NCBI GenBank assembly: GCA_002914845.1
Contig: JXTC01000041.1
Span: 1,162,368 to 1,226,367 of the forward strand
Length of the DNA stretch: 64,000 bases
From: Trema orientale
Taxonomy: Eukaryota; Streptophyta; Magnoliopsida; Rosales; Cannabaceae
Direction: 5' to 3'
Each line of letters starts with the position of its first letter. The stretch's first letter is position 1. Shown one piece after another: positions 24,250 through 36,361 of the stretch. A program made the position numbers and the translations under genes. The notes under the pieces were generated by a model that did not search any database, had not been told where the DNA came from, and worked only from the letters and a program-made list of their open reading frames with translations.

Positions 24250-27200
24250 ATGGCTCTGAGGCGCCTGATCACGGAGGTCAGTTCAATCTTGACAAAGATT
24301 CGTCCTTTTTCGTATATTTATGCATTGTTTGCGCTCTATTTCCATTATGGATTGATATTTGGGCACTAAGATGTGATTTTCTTTATCGATTTCGGTAAAC
24401 CCTAATTTCAATTCTTAGGTCTTTTTTTTGTATTCGTAATTGCGCTGCTTGGATTTTAATGGTAGAGGGTCGATTTCGGTTTGTTCAGTTTTTTTTTTTC
24501 CTTCTTTTTATCCGTTCCTTTTACTGAGAATCAAACTGCTCATGATTTGGGGCTATCGAATTCATGAGAAATTCAATGGAAAAGTTTGGGCTTTCAAGAT
24601 ATTAAAGATAAGACGTCTTATCCTGGTATAAGAACTGTGTCTTGTTATTCCAGTTTTCTATGTACACATACACATATTTATTTATGTCTGTGTATTTTTC
24701 AACAGTTAAAATGAAATAGTAGAGGCTTAGTTGAATCTGTTGTTTGTGAAGTGGAAGCTATACTTAATTGTAGTTGGTTTTTGTTTGTAATCTGTTTGTT
24801 GTTATACCATTTCGGACTAGTCTATTTGGCGAAAGAATGAGGGTTTCTTGTGAAGGCCGACATGAATGGAATATAAATGATAATGGGTCGTCATTGTAAT
24901 AGTTTTCTCTAAAGGCATTGGGTAGTGGGTAGTATATCTGTTACATGCATACGGAATTACAGACGCACGTGCATGAATTTGCATCAAGGATCTTCTTATG
25001 CTGTGTTTAACCTTTTTATGTTCAATTTCATCTTCTGTGCAACAGGTTACAAGGCATCAATCACAATTGGGAAGAGGTAAAATTTTGTTTTCTAAAAGCG
25101 GTTTGCCAACGCAGAAGTTTGGAGGTGGCGTAGGTATGTGTGTATAGCATTCATATTTTTGCTTATCCATCCTTACTTTTGTTATTGTGTTTTAAAGAAT
25201 GAAAGAGGTTTGCTTCTTGCTTCCAAAGAGTAGCTTTTTTTCATGTCAAATTTATTGCTTCGGAGTTCACGTGACAACAGTTTTATCTTTTGAGAGTGAA
25301 TAAAGATCAGTTTTATCATTGGTCTTATCTTTGGTTTTTGAATTTAGGTGAAAGCTAAAGTGCTTGTCTCCTATATGCTTTTTTAATTGTAGAAGCAAAT
25401 AAGCAATTGCTCTTTCACCCTTTGTGCAGGGAACAGGATTGTAAATCCTCAAATGAGGAATCAGTCTAGCTATGTTGGCAATTTAGCTCGCAGAGTACGT
25501 GAAGCAGATGAAGCCAGTGAAGTTGCCCATTTGAAAGAACTTTACCGACGTAGTGATCCTGAAGCAGTGATCAGATCATTTGAAAGTCAACCATCGCTAC
25601 ATTCTAATCCGGAGGCACTTTTAGAATATGTAAAAGCATTAGTCAAAGTTGACAGGCTGGATGGGAGTGAATTGTTCCGAACACTGCAGAGAGGTGAGTA
25701 TCTGTGTAGTTTCTTGTTTTAGCTTTCCTTTTTAAAAATTTGTTTTTATTTTATCTATTTCATCTGTTTTCCACATTAACTGTCGATTTTATTTGGAACC
25801 GAGTCTAATAACCTAATTATCAACTGGGGTTCTGACACTTTCTACTCTTTGATAGGGCTAGATCCGTACTTACACGTGGTAATTATTATGGATATGCTAA
25901 CAAAACAAAATTAGTGTTCTAAAAGAATGGTTTTCTGGTTAATTTTTGTTTGCATGTCTATCTAAATGGTATTGCTGCATGCATTGGCACATGTTCATTA
26001 TTGTAATTTGCTCAGGGGAATATTGTACCTTTGTTTCCATTTTTTTCTATTTGCTTAATGTAAGTCGCTGCATGGACTTTTACTGTTTGTATCTCTGTGT
26101 GTGTGTGTATGTGTGTGTTTTTTCCCCCCCTTTTGGGTCAAGCGTTTTTGTGATTGCAAAAAATCAAAACATGGAAGTTGGATATTATGGAACTGTGGGA
26201 GCTCGAATATCTTTTGGTTTAAACACATTATGGGAATTCAAATACCTGTTCTATACGTTTTTGTTTTCCTTGTGATGATTTATGAATTTATGCCCCCTTG
26301 TATACATTTCGTTAAACTGTGTTCTTGCACTCCTTTCTTGTATCTGCAATTTGCAGGTATGTCTAAGTATGCAAGGGAGGAGGAAAGCATAGGAGGCTTC
26401 GGAGCTTTGAAAAATGTTGGAAAATCTGTAAAAGAGGGTGTTCTTGGAACCGCGAATGCTCCTATTCATATGGTATCTGCAGAAGGAGGTAATTTCAAAG
26501 AGCAGCTGTGGCGTACTATTCGTACTATTGCACTGGCTTTTCTCCTCATTTCTGGTGTAGGTGCTCTGATTGAGGACAAAGGAATTAGCAAAGGTATTTC
26601 TTTTCACAGATGATTTGTTTTTAGCATATTTTTTCTATCTTGGAATTGAAGAAATTTGTGTGTACCTGGTGTTCCATTTTTTTAGGGCTGGGTCTTAATG
26701 AAGAGGTGCAACCTAGCATCGAATCAAACACAAAGTTTAATGACGTAAAGGGTGTTGATGAGGCTAAGGCTGAGCTGGAAGAAATTGTTCATTATCTTAG
26801 AGATCCTAAGGTATATATTCAGTGTTGGTCTCATCATTCCTCCACTCTTTCATCTTAGGGTTTGTGTTTTGAGCAAGTTCCTAATCATGTTGGATAACTT
26901 GGGATGTGTTTGGTCATGTACATCAGCTTTGCACACTCCCCTTCCTTGGCCTTTGTTTTTTTGGGGGGTGTGCTATATGTTTATGTGCTATTACTGGTAA
27001 TGTTTGCCTTAGTTTTACTTCCTTTATTGCAGCGCTTCACTCGTCTAGGTGGCAAACTTCCAAAAGGTGTTTTGCTTGTTGGCCCACCTGGCACTGGCAA
27101 AACAATGTTAGCAAGAGCTATTGCTGGAGAAGCAGGCGTCCCTTTCTTCTCTTGCAGTGGCAGCGAGTTTGAAGAGATGTTTGTTGGTGTTGGAGCCCGG

Positions 27201-29241
27201 AGGGTGAGAGATCTTTTTTCGGCTGCAAAGAAGCGGTCACCTTGCATAATCTTCATTGACGAGATAGATGCCATAGGTGGTAGCCGCAACCCCAAGGATC
27301 AGCAGTACATGAAGATGACATTGAATCAGCTGCTTGTTGAGCTGGATGGTTTCAAACAAAATGAAGGAATTATTGTGATAGCTGCAACTAATTTTCCGGA
27401 GTCTTTGGACAAGGCACTTGTGAGGCCTGGACGCTTTGATCGGCATATTGTTGTTCCTAATCCAGACGTTGAAGGACGGAGGCAGATTATGGAGTCCCAC
27501 ATGTCGAAGGTAATCTTTTATACCTTTGGAAGAAGTTTAAGGATTTACTTCTTAAGGCTAAGCTTGAGTTGCAATGGCTACACGACTGTTTTTGAAAGGT
27601 TCTTTATTCAAGGCTCTTACATGTAGAGCCTGTTTTCAAGTTCTCACCTTCTTAGTTTGTCCTTCATATGTTACTGAAACTAGCATGTGCTTTTATGGGC
27701 GCCAATAAAATGCGGGGTATCTCTTAGATAACCCTTCATGATGGCTGTTGTTTGTCCTCAATATGATAATAGTTTGAAAAGGACTTTTAGTTTTTGACTC
27801 AAGCATACATCCATTTGGCATGATTGTGTAGCTTGTCCTGATAACTCCTTATTTGTCCAAGCTCTTCTTGGACTCATTAGGATGCTGCTTTGTTAAATTA
27901 CAGTTTTAAGTGGTTTATATATCTACTGGGTTCTTTAGATGGTTTATACATCTCGGGATTCTTTAGATGGGTTATACATCTCAGTGATAATTTGATCCCT
28001 TCGTGTTGACCTCTTGTATTTTATTATTACCCAGGAAAAAGAATAAGGTAGCAAAACAATCTTGCCTATACTTTTATTATGAATGTTTTGTTTCTTATAA
28101 TCACCCTTCTGAAGATTTGAAGTGATTGTTGAACAAGGTGCAACAATGCTTAGGTTTAACATTAATAACTGTATGAAGACATTATTTCATTTTGTCCTGA
28201 CTAATTGTTAATGCCATTCAAACTGTTATTCTGCAGTTTGCATTTTTAGATTTAGTGGATGCTTAACTGAACTGAGATTCATTCTAAGGTAAGGATACGT
28301 CTTTGTTACAGGTTCTTAAAGCAGATGATGTGGATTTGATGATCATTGCTCGAGGGACACCAGGGTTTTCAGGAGCAGATCTTGCAAACTTGGTTAATGT
28401 CGCAGCTCTCAAGGCTGCAATGGATGGTGCTAAAGCAGTGAGCATGGCTGATCTCGAGTATGCGAAGGACAAGATTCTGATGGGAAGTGAGCGCAAATCA
28501 GCTGTCATATCTGATGAGTCACGGAAGCTAACCGCTTTCCATGAGGGTGGACATGCCCTTGTGGCTATCCATACTGATGGCGCCCTTCAAGTTCACAAGG
28601 CAACAATAGTTCCCAGAGGAATGGCTCTTGGCATGGTTTCCCAATTGCCTGACAAGGATGAGACTAAAATCTCCCGCAAACAGATGCTTGCACGACTTGA
28701 TGTTTGCATGGGTGGGCGGGTTGCAGAAGAGTTAATCTTTGGCGAAAATGAAGTTACTTCAGGTGCATCCTCTGATCTTCAGAAAGCAACTTCTATTGCA
28801 AGGGCAATGGTTACAAAGTACGGTATGAGCAAAGAAGTTGGGGTTGTCACCCACAATTATGACGACCATGGGAAGAGCATGAGTACAGAAACTAGGCTTC
28901 TTATTGAAAAAGAAGTGAAGTATTTGTTGGATAGAGCTTACAATAATGCGAAAACCATTCTCACCACCCATGAAAAGGAACTCCATGCCCTTGCTAATGC
29001 CTTGCTTGAGCAGGAAACACTTACGGGAAGTCAGATAAAGGCTTTGCTTGCCCAGGTAAACTCCCAACAGCAGCAGCAAGAGCAGCCACAAGTAGTTACG
29101 GCTCAGAGTAGCTCGCAGTCTAATCCAGTGCCTCCCTCAACTCCCAATCCAGCTGCATCTGCTGCAGCTGCTGCAGCAGCCGCTGCTGCGGCCGCAACAG
29201 CAGCAGCCAAGACTAAAGGCATTGCTCCTGTCGGTTCTTAG
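24250..29241 (+). CDS. FTSH4: Mitochondrial i-AAA protease FTSH4-like
   Basis: An ATP-dependent zinc metalloprotease of the mitochondrial inner membrane (i-AAA, active site in the intermembrane space) that degrades damaged membrane proteins. Seven exons join in frame: 24250-24276, 25046-25133, 25430-25693, 26357-26593, 26686-26810, 27033-27509 and 28312-29241, giving 715 aa, close to the known plant protein. The N-terminus is basic and presequence-like. A transmembrane helix ([19 protein letters not shown]) lies at about 180-198. The AAA domain shows Walker A GPPGTGKT (264-271), Walker B IIFIDEID (319-326) and the arginine-finger region RPGRFDR (about 378). The zinc site is HEGGH (483-487). 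The C-terminus is a Gln-rich then poly-Ala tail (about 29155-29210), which I also associate with plant FTSH4. The lone transmembrane helix and domain order separate it from m-AAA and chloroplast FTSH types. The 27-nt first exon is the least certain part. Confidence 0.95.
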
Positions 29242-29731
29242 CACTGAGGAGGTTGGTAAGGGACTCATCGTTTTCTAGTAAGCTATTTATCAGCTTGAAT
29301 GTGCATATTAGTAATTTACCAGCCTCGTCCGTCCGATGCTATAATTTTGATTGCTGGCAGTGAGGTTTCTATTGAAATGCTAGTGAAATTGACTGGAAAC
29401 TGTAGAAGAGTTGATTGGCGGGTAATTAGCTGTTCTAAATTAAGCCCCTCGGGATACATTAGTTTCGTCTTTGATATTTGGCTTTTTATTTTTGATCCTT
29501 GTTACTATACAGTGAAAACTGAAAAAGAATAATGTTCCATTGAATTCTTGATTATGTCGAAGACTTGGCCGCAAAAGTCCATCTAATATACTAGTCATAC
29601 GCCCGGCAGCTATTCCTTTGCCATGCGTCTGATTCTGATTCTTGGGTTTATTATTCTGATTCTGATTCTTGGGTTTATGTTGAGGTTCATATCTATATGT
29701 ACATGTGTATATATATATATTAAATGTATGT
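29242..29731. other. FTSH4 3' UTR and flank
   Basis: The region downstream of the stop codon probably carries the 3' UTR. The small frame at 29299-29532 has no recognisable domain. A duplicated CTGATTCTTGGGTTTAT phrase lies near 29634-29677. Confidence 0.4.
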
Positions 29732-30023
29732 GGAGAAATTTAGGTGGATGACCAAAATTTTAAATTTGATTAAGTAGATGTTCATTTTTAAAATTTTATA
29801 GCTAAATGTCCAGGTAGATATATTTTTACACTTGGTAGATACACAGATCTACTAATTTTAGTTACTGTTCTGAAATGCACTGGGGATATAATTTTTTATA
29901 CTTGGTATATAAAATTTTACACATGGTATATATTCATATATACAGGACATTTTGCTATAACTTTTGACAAAGGGACATTTACTGAAATTAAGTCCAAAAT
30001 TTGGTCATATTTCTATAAGCTCC
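29732..30023. mobile_element. MITE, GGAGAAATTTAGG family, copy 1
   Basis: This segment of about 290 bp matches 54630-54920 in the same orientation along its whole length. Its ends are imperfect inverted repeats (GGAGAAATTTAGGTGGATGA against the complement of the right end, GGAGCTTATAGAAATATGAC). A clear target duplication is not visible at this copy, unlike the second one. Confidence 0.7.
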
Positions 30024-30429
30024 ATCTATATGTACATGTGTCCGTGTCTGAGATAGAGGTTATGAAAAGCTGGCTTTACATTGATACATCTTCGGTACTA
30101 AATAACTCATTCTAATTCAACTTCATCCACTGGTCCCTCGTCGCCTACTCCTTTTTTTTTTTTTTCACTTTTCCTCTTTTACCAAAACCACTTCTTATGT
30201 CTTGCTGTGTATGGAAAATTTCCTTGATCAATGTTGTAAGTGGCACAACATATAAATATATATGTATAGACCTCGTAGGAGTTCAACGTGTGTAGAAGCA
30301 GTGATGAGCAATATTCTTAAATAATACATATATATATATATATATCGTTAGAGTAGTAAGACCCTAGTTGAAATTAGTTTTAGTATTTTAATTACTTTTG
30401 CAAAACATTTGTCTACGTCTTTAAATTTT

Positions 30430-30601
30430 GGGCGCGTCTACAGTAAGGACGTCCCTGCGTAGGGCCCTGTCTATACACCGTTTGATGGGAATCTGTGTAT
30501 AAATAGATTCCCCACAGATTCCCGTTATTTTCCATAGATTCCCATCAAACGGTTTATAAAGGGTGGCCCTACGTAGGGGCGTCCCTACTGTAACCCTCCC
30601 C
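30430..30601 (+). mobile_element. Mutator-type MITE (GGGCGCGTCTAC family), copy 3
   Basis: A 172-bp copy with the family ends, flanked by the perfect 9-bp duplication TTAAATTTT (30421-30429 and 30602-30610). Same orientation as copies 1 and 2. Confidence 0.92.
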
Positions 30602-30654
30602 TTAAATTTTAGGAAGAAAAGAACATCTTCCCACTATTACGGAACACAATTCAT

Positions 30655-31321
30655 CTTGGGTACTTTAGGCCTAATACGGCCTATGTCGTGCTCGTGTCAT
30701 ACTCGTGTTTGTGTAAGTCTATTTTGTATCAGGCACAATAAGCCCAAATCATAATTAATTGTAAATTTTTAGTTGTCAATGAATACATATTCTTACAAAA
30801 GAACAAAATCTATTAATATCAATTAAGTGTGAAATTTAACACCAATTTTTGTTTAACTATTATTCCTTTCTAGTAATTATTATTAGTATAATTTATGGGG
30901 ATGGCTACGGTAGGGGCGTCCTTACGTAGGGTCATGCCTTAATTATCGTTGGATGGGAATCTGTGGGGAATAACGGGAATCTGTGGAGAATCTATTTATA
31001 TATAGATTCCCATCTAACGGTGAATAGACAGGGCCCTACGTAGGGGCGCTCCTACTGTAGACGCGCCCATAATTTATCATCATATTATCAACTCTAAAAG
31101 AAATCATTTTAAAAGTATCTATTATCGTGTTTTTCGTGCTTCATGGGCCGAACTGTGCTCATATTGTGATTGTGCCCAGCATCATATCGTGCTATGCCAG
31201 TCCATAATGCCTAAAAACATGAGTCCGACACGGTCATCTCGTGTCGTATCATTTTTGGCAAGAATTTTTTCGTGTCGTGCAATCATGCTTAATGAGTAAC
31301 CTGGCCCATTTAACATCTCTA
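30655..31321. mobile_element. hAT-like element remnant interrupted by a MITE
   Basis: CTCGTGTCGTA-type repeats, 'cctaaaaacatgagtccgac' near 31210 and the right end TTAACATCTCTA resemble the hAT-like elements at 16513 and 31993. The left boundary is not recognisable. A Mutator-type MITE (30897-31068) sits inside, so this element is the older insertion. Confidence 0.55.
30897..31068 (-). mobile_element. Mutator-type MITE, copy 4 (inverted)
   Basis: A 172-bp copy in the opposite orientation: GGGGATGGCTACGGTAGGGG on the left and ...CTGTAGACGCGCCC on the right. The perfect 9-bp duplication ATAATTTAT lies at 30888-30896 and 31069-31077. It is nested in an hAT-like remnant. Confidence 0.92.
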
Positions 31322-31642
31322 AACATATTGGCTCTAAGATACACCAATTTTTCTCCTTCAAAAAGGATTCATGCTTCAAGGAAAGCTTTAATTTAATATG
31401 AGAATAACATGAAAGTGAGAAGAGGGGAGAGAAAATTAAATTAAGGATAATCTTGGAAAGCAAAATAAAGATGTATAAAGTAAAAGTTAAATTTTGAATT
31501 TTAATCATACATGTGATTTTAGAACGATAGAAAGAGTAAACAATAGTGAAAATAAATGCATTCCAAAATATACTTTGTGAACGTTTTATTTGAAAATAAT
31601 ACATTACATATAATTGAAATTAGTAACTACACTTATTTTTAA

Positions 31643-31814
31643 GGGGAGGGCTACAGTAGGGGCGTCCCTACGTAGGGCCACCCCTTATACACCGTTGGAT
31701 AGGAATCTGTGGAGAATAACGGGAATCTATGGAGAATCTATTTATACACAGATTCCCATCCAACGGTGTATAGACAGGGCCCTACGTAGGGATGCCCCTA
31801 CCGTAGACGCGCCC
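31643..31814 (-). mobile_element. Mutator-type MITE, copy 5 (inverted)
   Basis: A 172-bp copy in the opposite orientation (GGGGAGGGCTACAGTAGGGG ... CGTAGACGCGCCC), with the perfect 9-bp duplication TATTTTTAA at 31634-31642 and 31815-31823. The open frame 31614-31823 is a by-product of the element. Confidence 0.92.
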
Positions 31815-31992
31815 TATTTTTAATATTGAGATTTAAGGTTAAAATCCCATTTATAAAGCACAATTGGTTACAATATCTTGGCTATCTTATGTGTCATATG
31901 AGTTGTCACTATTAAACTGTTGTACAAAAACTAAACACAAGTAAACTAATAACATTCACTAATTGAGCTAATAATGCCAATTACATACCACA

Positions 31993-32549
31993 TAGAGATG
32001 TAAAGCGAGTGGGGCCGACCCGACCCAGCCCACATTTAATAAATTTACACGGACTTTGTTCTGAGAATAGGCTAGGCTTGCCTAAAAAGTTCGTCGGTCC
32101 GACCAGGCCCACATTCTTATTAAAGGAGCCTGGCACGGCCCAGCCCACATTTTATACGGGTCAAAATATGGGCATAATTTCGTTGTTGTTGTATGCTTTA
32201 AAATATCAAATATATGCTTATGTGGGCTAAAATATGGATCTAAAACTCATTCATATTCTTTTAAATTTTGAATAAATTAAAAATAAACAAAAAATAAGTA
32301 AATAAATAATATTAAAAACATATAAATAAAAATATTTAATTAAGATTTTTTTAAATTTTAATTAAAAAATATATATTTAAAATTATATATAAAATAATTG
32401 AATATGAGTCGGCCGAGTCGATAGGCTTATTAATGAGGTCTAGTCCAACCTTATTATATGTAACAGATTGATCCAAATCCATATTAATGTGGTCCAAGTG
32501 GTCCAAACCAGGAGTCGATCCACAAGTCCGACCCATATTAACATATCTA
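31993..32549. mobile_element. hAT-like element with imperfect 8-bp TSD
   Basis: The left end TAGAGATGTAAA and the complement of the right end TAGATATGTTAA form a terminal inverted repeat like that of the element at 16513. Flanks are ATACCACA (31985-31992) and ATGCCGCA (32550-32557), 6 of 8 identical. GGCCCGACC/GGCCCAGCCC-rich outer arms surround an AT-rich centre. It lies about 170 bp upstream of the hydrolase start codon, so it probably borders that gene's promoter. Confidence 0.65.
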
Positions 32550-32723
32550 ATGCCGCATGTGTAAATTTGGAAATTTGGTAAATATTTTGGATACCTAACA
32601 TTATTAGTCTCAATAGTCCATGGCAGGGCCACAGGGCAAAACTGAAAAATCACTCGAGTGATCGGGGCTCGTCGTCCTCGTATTTTGTCCTTCCTTTGGC
32701 GCCATGAGCAACAACTCCAACTC

Positions 32724-35558
32724 ATGGCGGTGAATCGTCCGAGTCCGACCCAGAAAGAACGAGCTTCAAACCCTGATATTGGTAAAGCTCATTTCTCATC
32801 CCCTACCCCCAAATTAACGGCTAAAGTTGATATTTGTTATATAATACCATGTAAGAAACTTTCACCGAAATTTTTCATTCCGAACAACCCAATCTGGTAC
32901 CGGTATTGGCACTTGTACTTCAAGAAAAGAAAAACCCAGAAACCGATTTGTTCTGTGGTTCATCTACTTTGCTCATTTTGATTGTTCGGTCATGTTGCCA
33001 CAATCAATTTGGTCACCAACTGGTGATTTGAGCACTTATGTTGATTTTACAGAAAGGGATCCACCCAATTTCCTTTCATTTCTTTTATATGTGCAATATG
33101 TGTAAATACATACATACATACATATATATACATAATGTGTATGGGTGCATAGGATTTATTCTCGTGCCTTGTTTATTTTCTGCAGTAATTCGACAGAGGA
33201 GGGTTATTGTAAACAGCAATGGTGAAAAGCTTGTGGGAATATTGCATGATACAGGTTCAAAAGAGCTCGTTATAGTGTGTCATGGCTTACAATCCTCCAA
33301 GGTTGTGGATTATTATTATTATTATTATTATTGCGAAATACCCTTTATATTCTTTCGTGTTTTTTTGGGGTGTTTGACTGAATTTTCAATCCCAATTTTG
33401 GCTGTTTTGACTTTATTAGAGAAATCTTCCCTCTTCCCCTCTTGCGGGATTTGGCCTAATTTTTGTTCGTATGTTGGAGTTTTGTAGACAGTGTCTGGTC
33501 CTTTGGCCCATATTTTCAATTAATCGCCGTTTGGTACTAGTAACTGATAATGGAAATACCTGGACAAGAACATTTTGCTAGGAAAAGAGATATTGTTATT
33601 GGAAATGTTAGATTGGATTTTGTTCCAACGAAATAACTTCACCAATATGACTTCTTGAAGGTCTTTCTGTTGTTAAGCTTTTTACGCAATTGGCTGCAAA
33701 TCCTCTGTTTGTTTGATGCAAACCCACATTTTCTTCTGTCGAGAAGCAGCGTCATGGATCTGACAGTTGATTTTTCATCTCTAGGAACGCATCCCTATGG
33801 TGAATCTTGCTGCTGCATTGGAGAAAGAACGAATTAGTGCCTTCCGCTTTGATTTTTCTGGGAATGGGTAAGCTCTTTGCAAATTGGCAGATTAGTAAAT
33901 TGTTTAATGGAAAGAGTTGACAGATGCTTTGAGGCGAATTTTGAACAAGCAATCTGTGAAGCTAAAATAGCTCTGCAAATTTGAGTATTTAGTCCAATTA
34001 TTGTTAATGTAGTTCCAACCCTTGCCTTTATTTTTTGGTACCAAATATTAAGAGCTTCAACCGGAATGGACATATGGAAACTTAATGAGGTTCACTGAAT
34101 GAATTGAATGCTATTCGAATGACCTAAAGACACTTACAATATAGTTCTAAAAGATTGTCTTGTGGCATCTACGTCTACTATAATCTGGAATTATAAAAGA
34201 AAATTTTATGTGATGATGAATCTATTATACATTTTCATTCAGAAGCAAGTAACCTACACTGAAACCATATCTACATAATTCCATTCCATCATTCGATTTG
34301 ACACAATTCATTTGATGTTGGTTAAGAAGTTGAGTTATTTTATGCTTTACTTTCCAGGGAAAGTGAAGGTTCATTTCGATATGGTAACTATTATAGAGAG
34401 GCCAATGATCTACGTGATGTAGTTCAGCACTTCCGTGGGGAGAATCTTGCTACAATTGCAATTGTTGGACACAGTAAAGGTTTGTCATTTCGTGCTTACT
34501 CTACAGAAACTAGCACGTTGAATTAAATAATGTTGTAATATTGCCTCTTCCGAGGTAGACCTTGCTTATCTCTTTCAAACGAGTTTGCTATTTATCGTGT
34601 TTCTTTAATAATGATGTTGGTTGCATTTTTCTTTTTTTTGAGACTTTGGTTTTGCTCTACTTCTGTAAAATCTGTTCATCTAGGATTATAACTGGTCAAG
34701 GTTCTTGCAGGGGGTAACGTGGTGGTTTTGTATGCTGCAAAACACAACGACGTTCACACAGTTGTGAATATTTCTGGTCGGTTTGACCTTGAAAGAGGTA
34801 TTGAAGGCCGCTTAGGTAAAGATTTTCTTCAAAGAATCAAGCAAGATGGATTCATTGATGTTAAGAATAAAAGAGGTAAGCTATCAAATTTTACCTATTT
34901 TAATTTTCCAGCCTTAACATATCGGTATTTTTATCCTATGGATGTGTCTCAGATCTAAATATATGTTTCTTTCAGCGTATGACTATTTCAATTCATCTTT
35001 ACTAAATCAACTGATTATTTAGTACTGATACCTGGTTGGCTTTATCTTTATTCTCATTAGGAAAGTTTGAGTATAGAGTAACTGAAGAAAGTTTGACAGA
35101 CCGCCTAACTACAGATACTCGAGGGGCCTGCAAATCAATTGATCCAAATTGCAGGTCAGTATTCACTATTCAGTCTAGACTTAGTACTGTAATGATTGTC
35201 ATCTTGGATAATTATCCTCATCTTGTATCAACTGTAATGTGAACAATTTTCCAGAGTAGCATTTGTGCCGGTTCTATTAGATTACAAGTTTTTTTTTTTT
35301 TTTTTCATCAATGATGTTACTTGCAGGGTATTGACAGTTCATGGAACAATGGATAAAATAGTACCAGTCGAGGATGCTTTTGAATTTAACAAGTTTATTC
35401 CTAATCATAAACTACGTATTGTAGAAGGAGCTGATCATGAGTATACTTGGCATCAAGATGAGTTGGCTTCAATTGTTTTGGACTTCATTAAAGCAGGTTT
35501 TCGCCAGGATCATGGTGTATTTAGAGAAAGAGATGATTTTGTTAAGTCACGATTATAG
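32724..35558 (+). CDS. Alpha/beta-hydrolase fold protein
   Basis: A soluble serine-hydrolase-type enzyme whose substrate is unknown. Seven exons join in frame: 32724-32781, 33186-33301, 33785-33867, 34358-34479, 34711-34875, 35061-35154 and 35327-35558, giving 289 aa. Strands run in the usual order: VNSNGEKLVGILHDTG, then LVIVCHGL (oxyanion-loop region) and FDFSGNGESEG. The nucleophile elbow is GHSKGG with Ser125 as the predicted nucleophile. The acid is probably Asp222 in GTMDKIVP, and the histidine is His250 in GADHEY. The layout fits the plant esterase/lipase-like branch (Hydrolase_4 or serine aminopeptidase S33 type). It has no signal peptide; the N-terminus is short and basic, so cytosol is likely. 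The ATG at 32724 is chosen because it starts the only frame that splices on; an upstream in-frame ATG at 32658 belongs to a different reading frame. It is convergent with SQD1. Confidence 0.9.
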
Positions 35559-36004
35559 TTTATACTTGCAGTAATTATTGAAGAAATAATAACATTAAAA
35601 AAGGGTGTTCCAAAGAAAGAAAGAAGCTTCTAAAGAATGGTTGCAACAGTGCATTTTGAGTGTCTCTAGCCATCAAAAAGATCTCAAGTCCTTTAAACTA
35701 GAGTGGCATTTTGTAAATATTTCGGTGAATATGAACCTATAAATAAACAAGTTGAGGTACAAATAAGGAAATGCATTTCTTTAAGGAGCTGAAAGAATGG
35801 ATTCATGTGGTTGCAGCCAAAACTTGGTGAAAATCATATTTTTTGTTGCCAATGTGGAAGGTCCTAACGTTCGAATACCAACCACAAGTAAAAATAAATA
35901 ATAAATAAAAGACTGATCACACAATTAAGCCCAGTGTTTGGGGCGACCAAGCCAAGTTCAACTTTCTTAGTAGTGGTCCGCTCAGATTCTTGAAAGAAAA
36001 AACA
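35559..36004. other. Hydrolase 3' flank
   Basis: The probable 3' UTR of the hydrolase followed by AT-rich intergenic DNA. Nothing else is recognised. Confidence 0.4.
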
Positions 36005-36005
36005 T

Positions 36006-36361
36006 TTACCCTGTTTGGAATCTAGATTTTTTTAGGGAAAGAGAAAAAATTACAAAAAATTCCATTCTCTCTTGTTTGGATCCAAATAAAAATTGAGAGA
36101 TAAACTTTTTAAAAGAGAGCGAGATTTAGATTTGATGTCATTTTTTAATATATAAAATTGAAACAAATTGATTAGAAAAGAGAATTTTTAGATTTGATGT
36201 CATTTTTTAATATATAAAATTGAAACAAATTGATTAGAAAAGAGAATTTTCAAAATAACGTTGTATAAAATTTTAGGAAAGCATTTTCCGCGTTATTTTT
36301 CCTGGACTTTTCTTACGAAATTTTTTTTCCATCAAGAATCCAGGTTCCAAACAGATCCTTA
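36006..36361. mobile_element. MITE with CTGTTTGGAATC termini
   Basis: The left end (CCTGTTTGGAATCTAGATTT) and the complement of the right end (ATCTGTTTGGAACCTGGATT) form imperfect terminal inverted repeats. Inside, a 61-bp stretch containing TTTAGATTTGATGTCATTTT is directly duplicated (about 36124-36246). No coding sequence. Confidence 0.6.

Noticed and set aside
26101-26607. Extended frames upstream of and antisense to an FTSH4 exon
   Set aside because: The plus frame reads back into the intron; the acceptor at 26356 and family similarity fix the real exon. The minus frame is a shadow.
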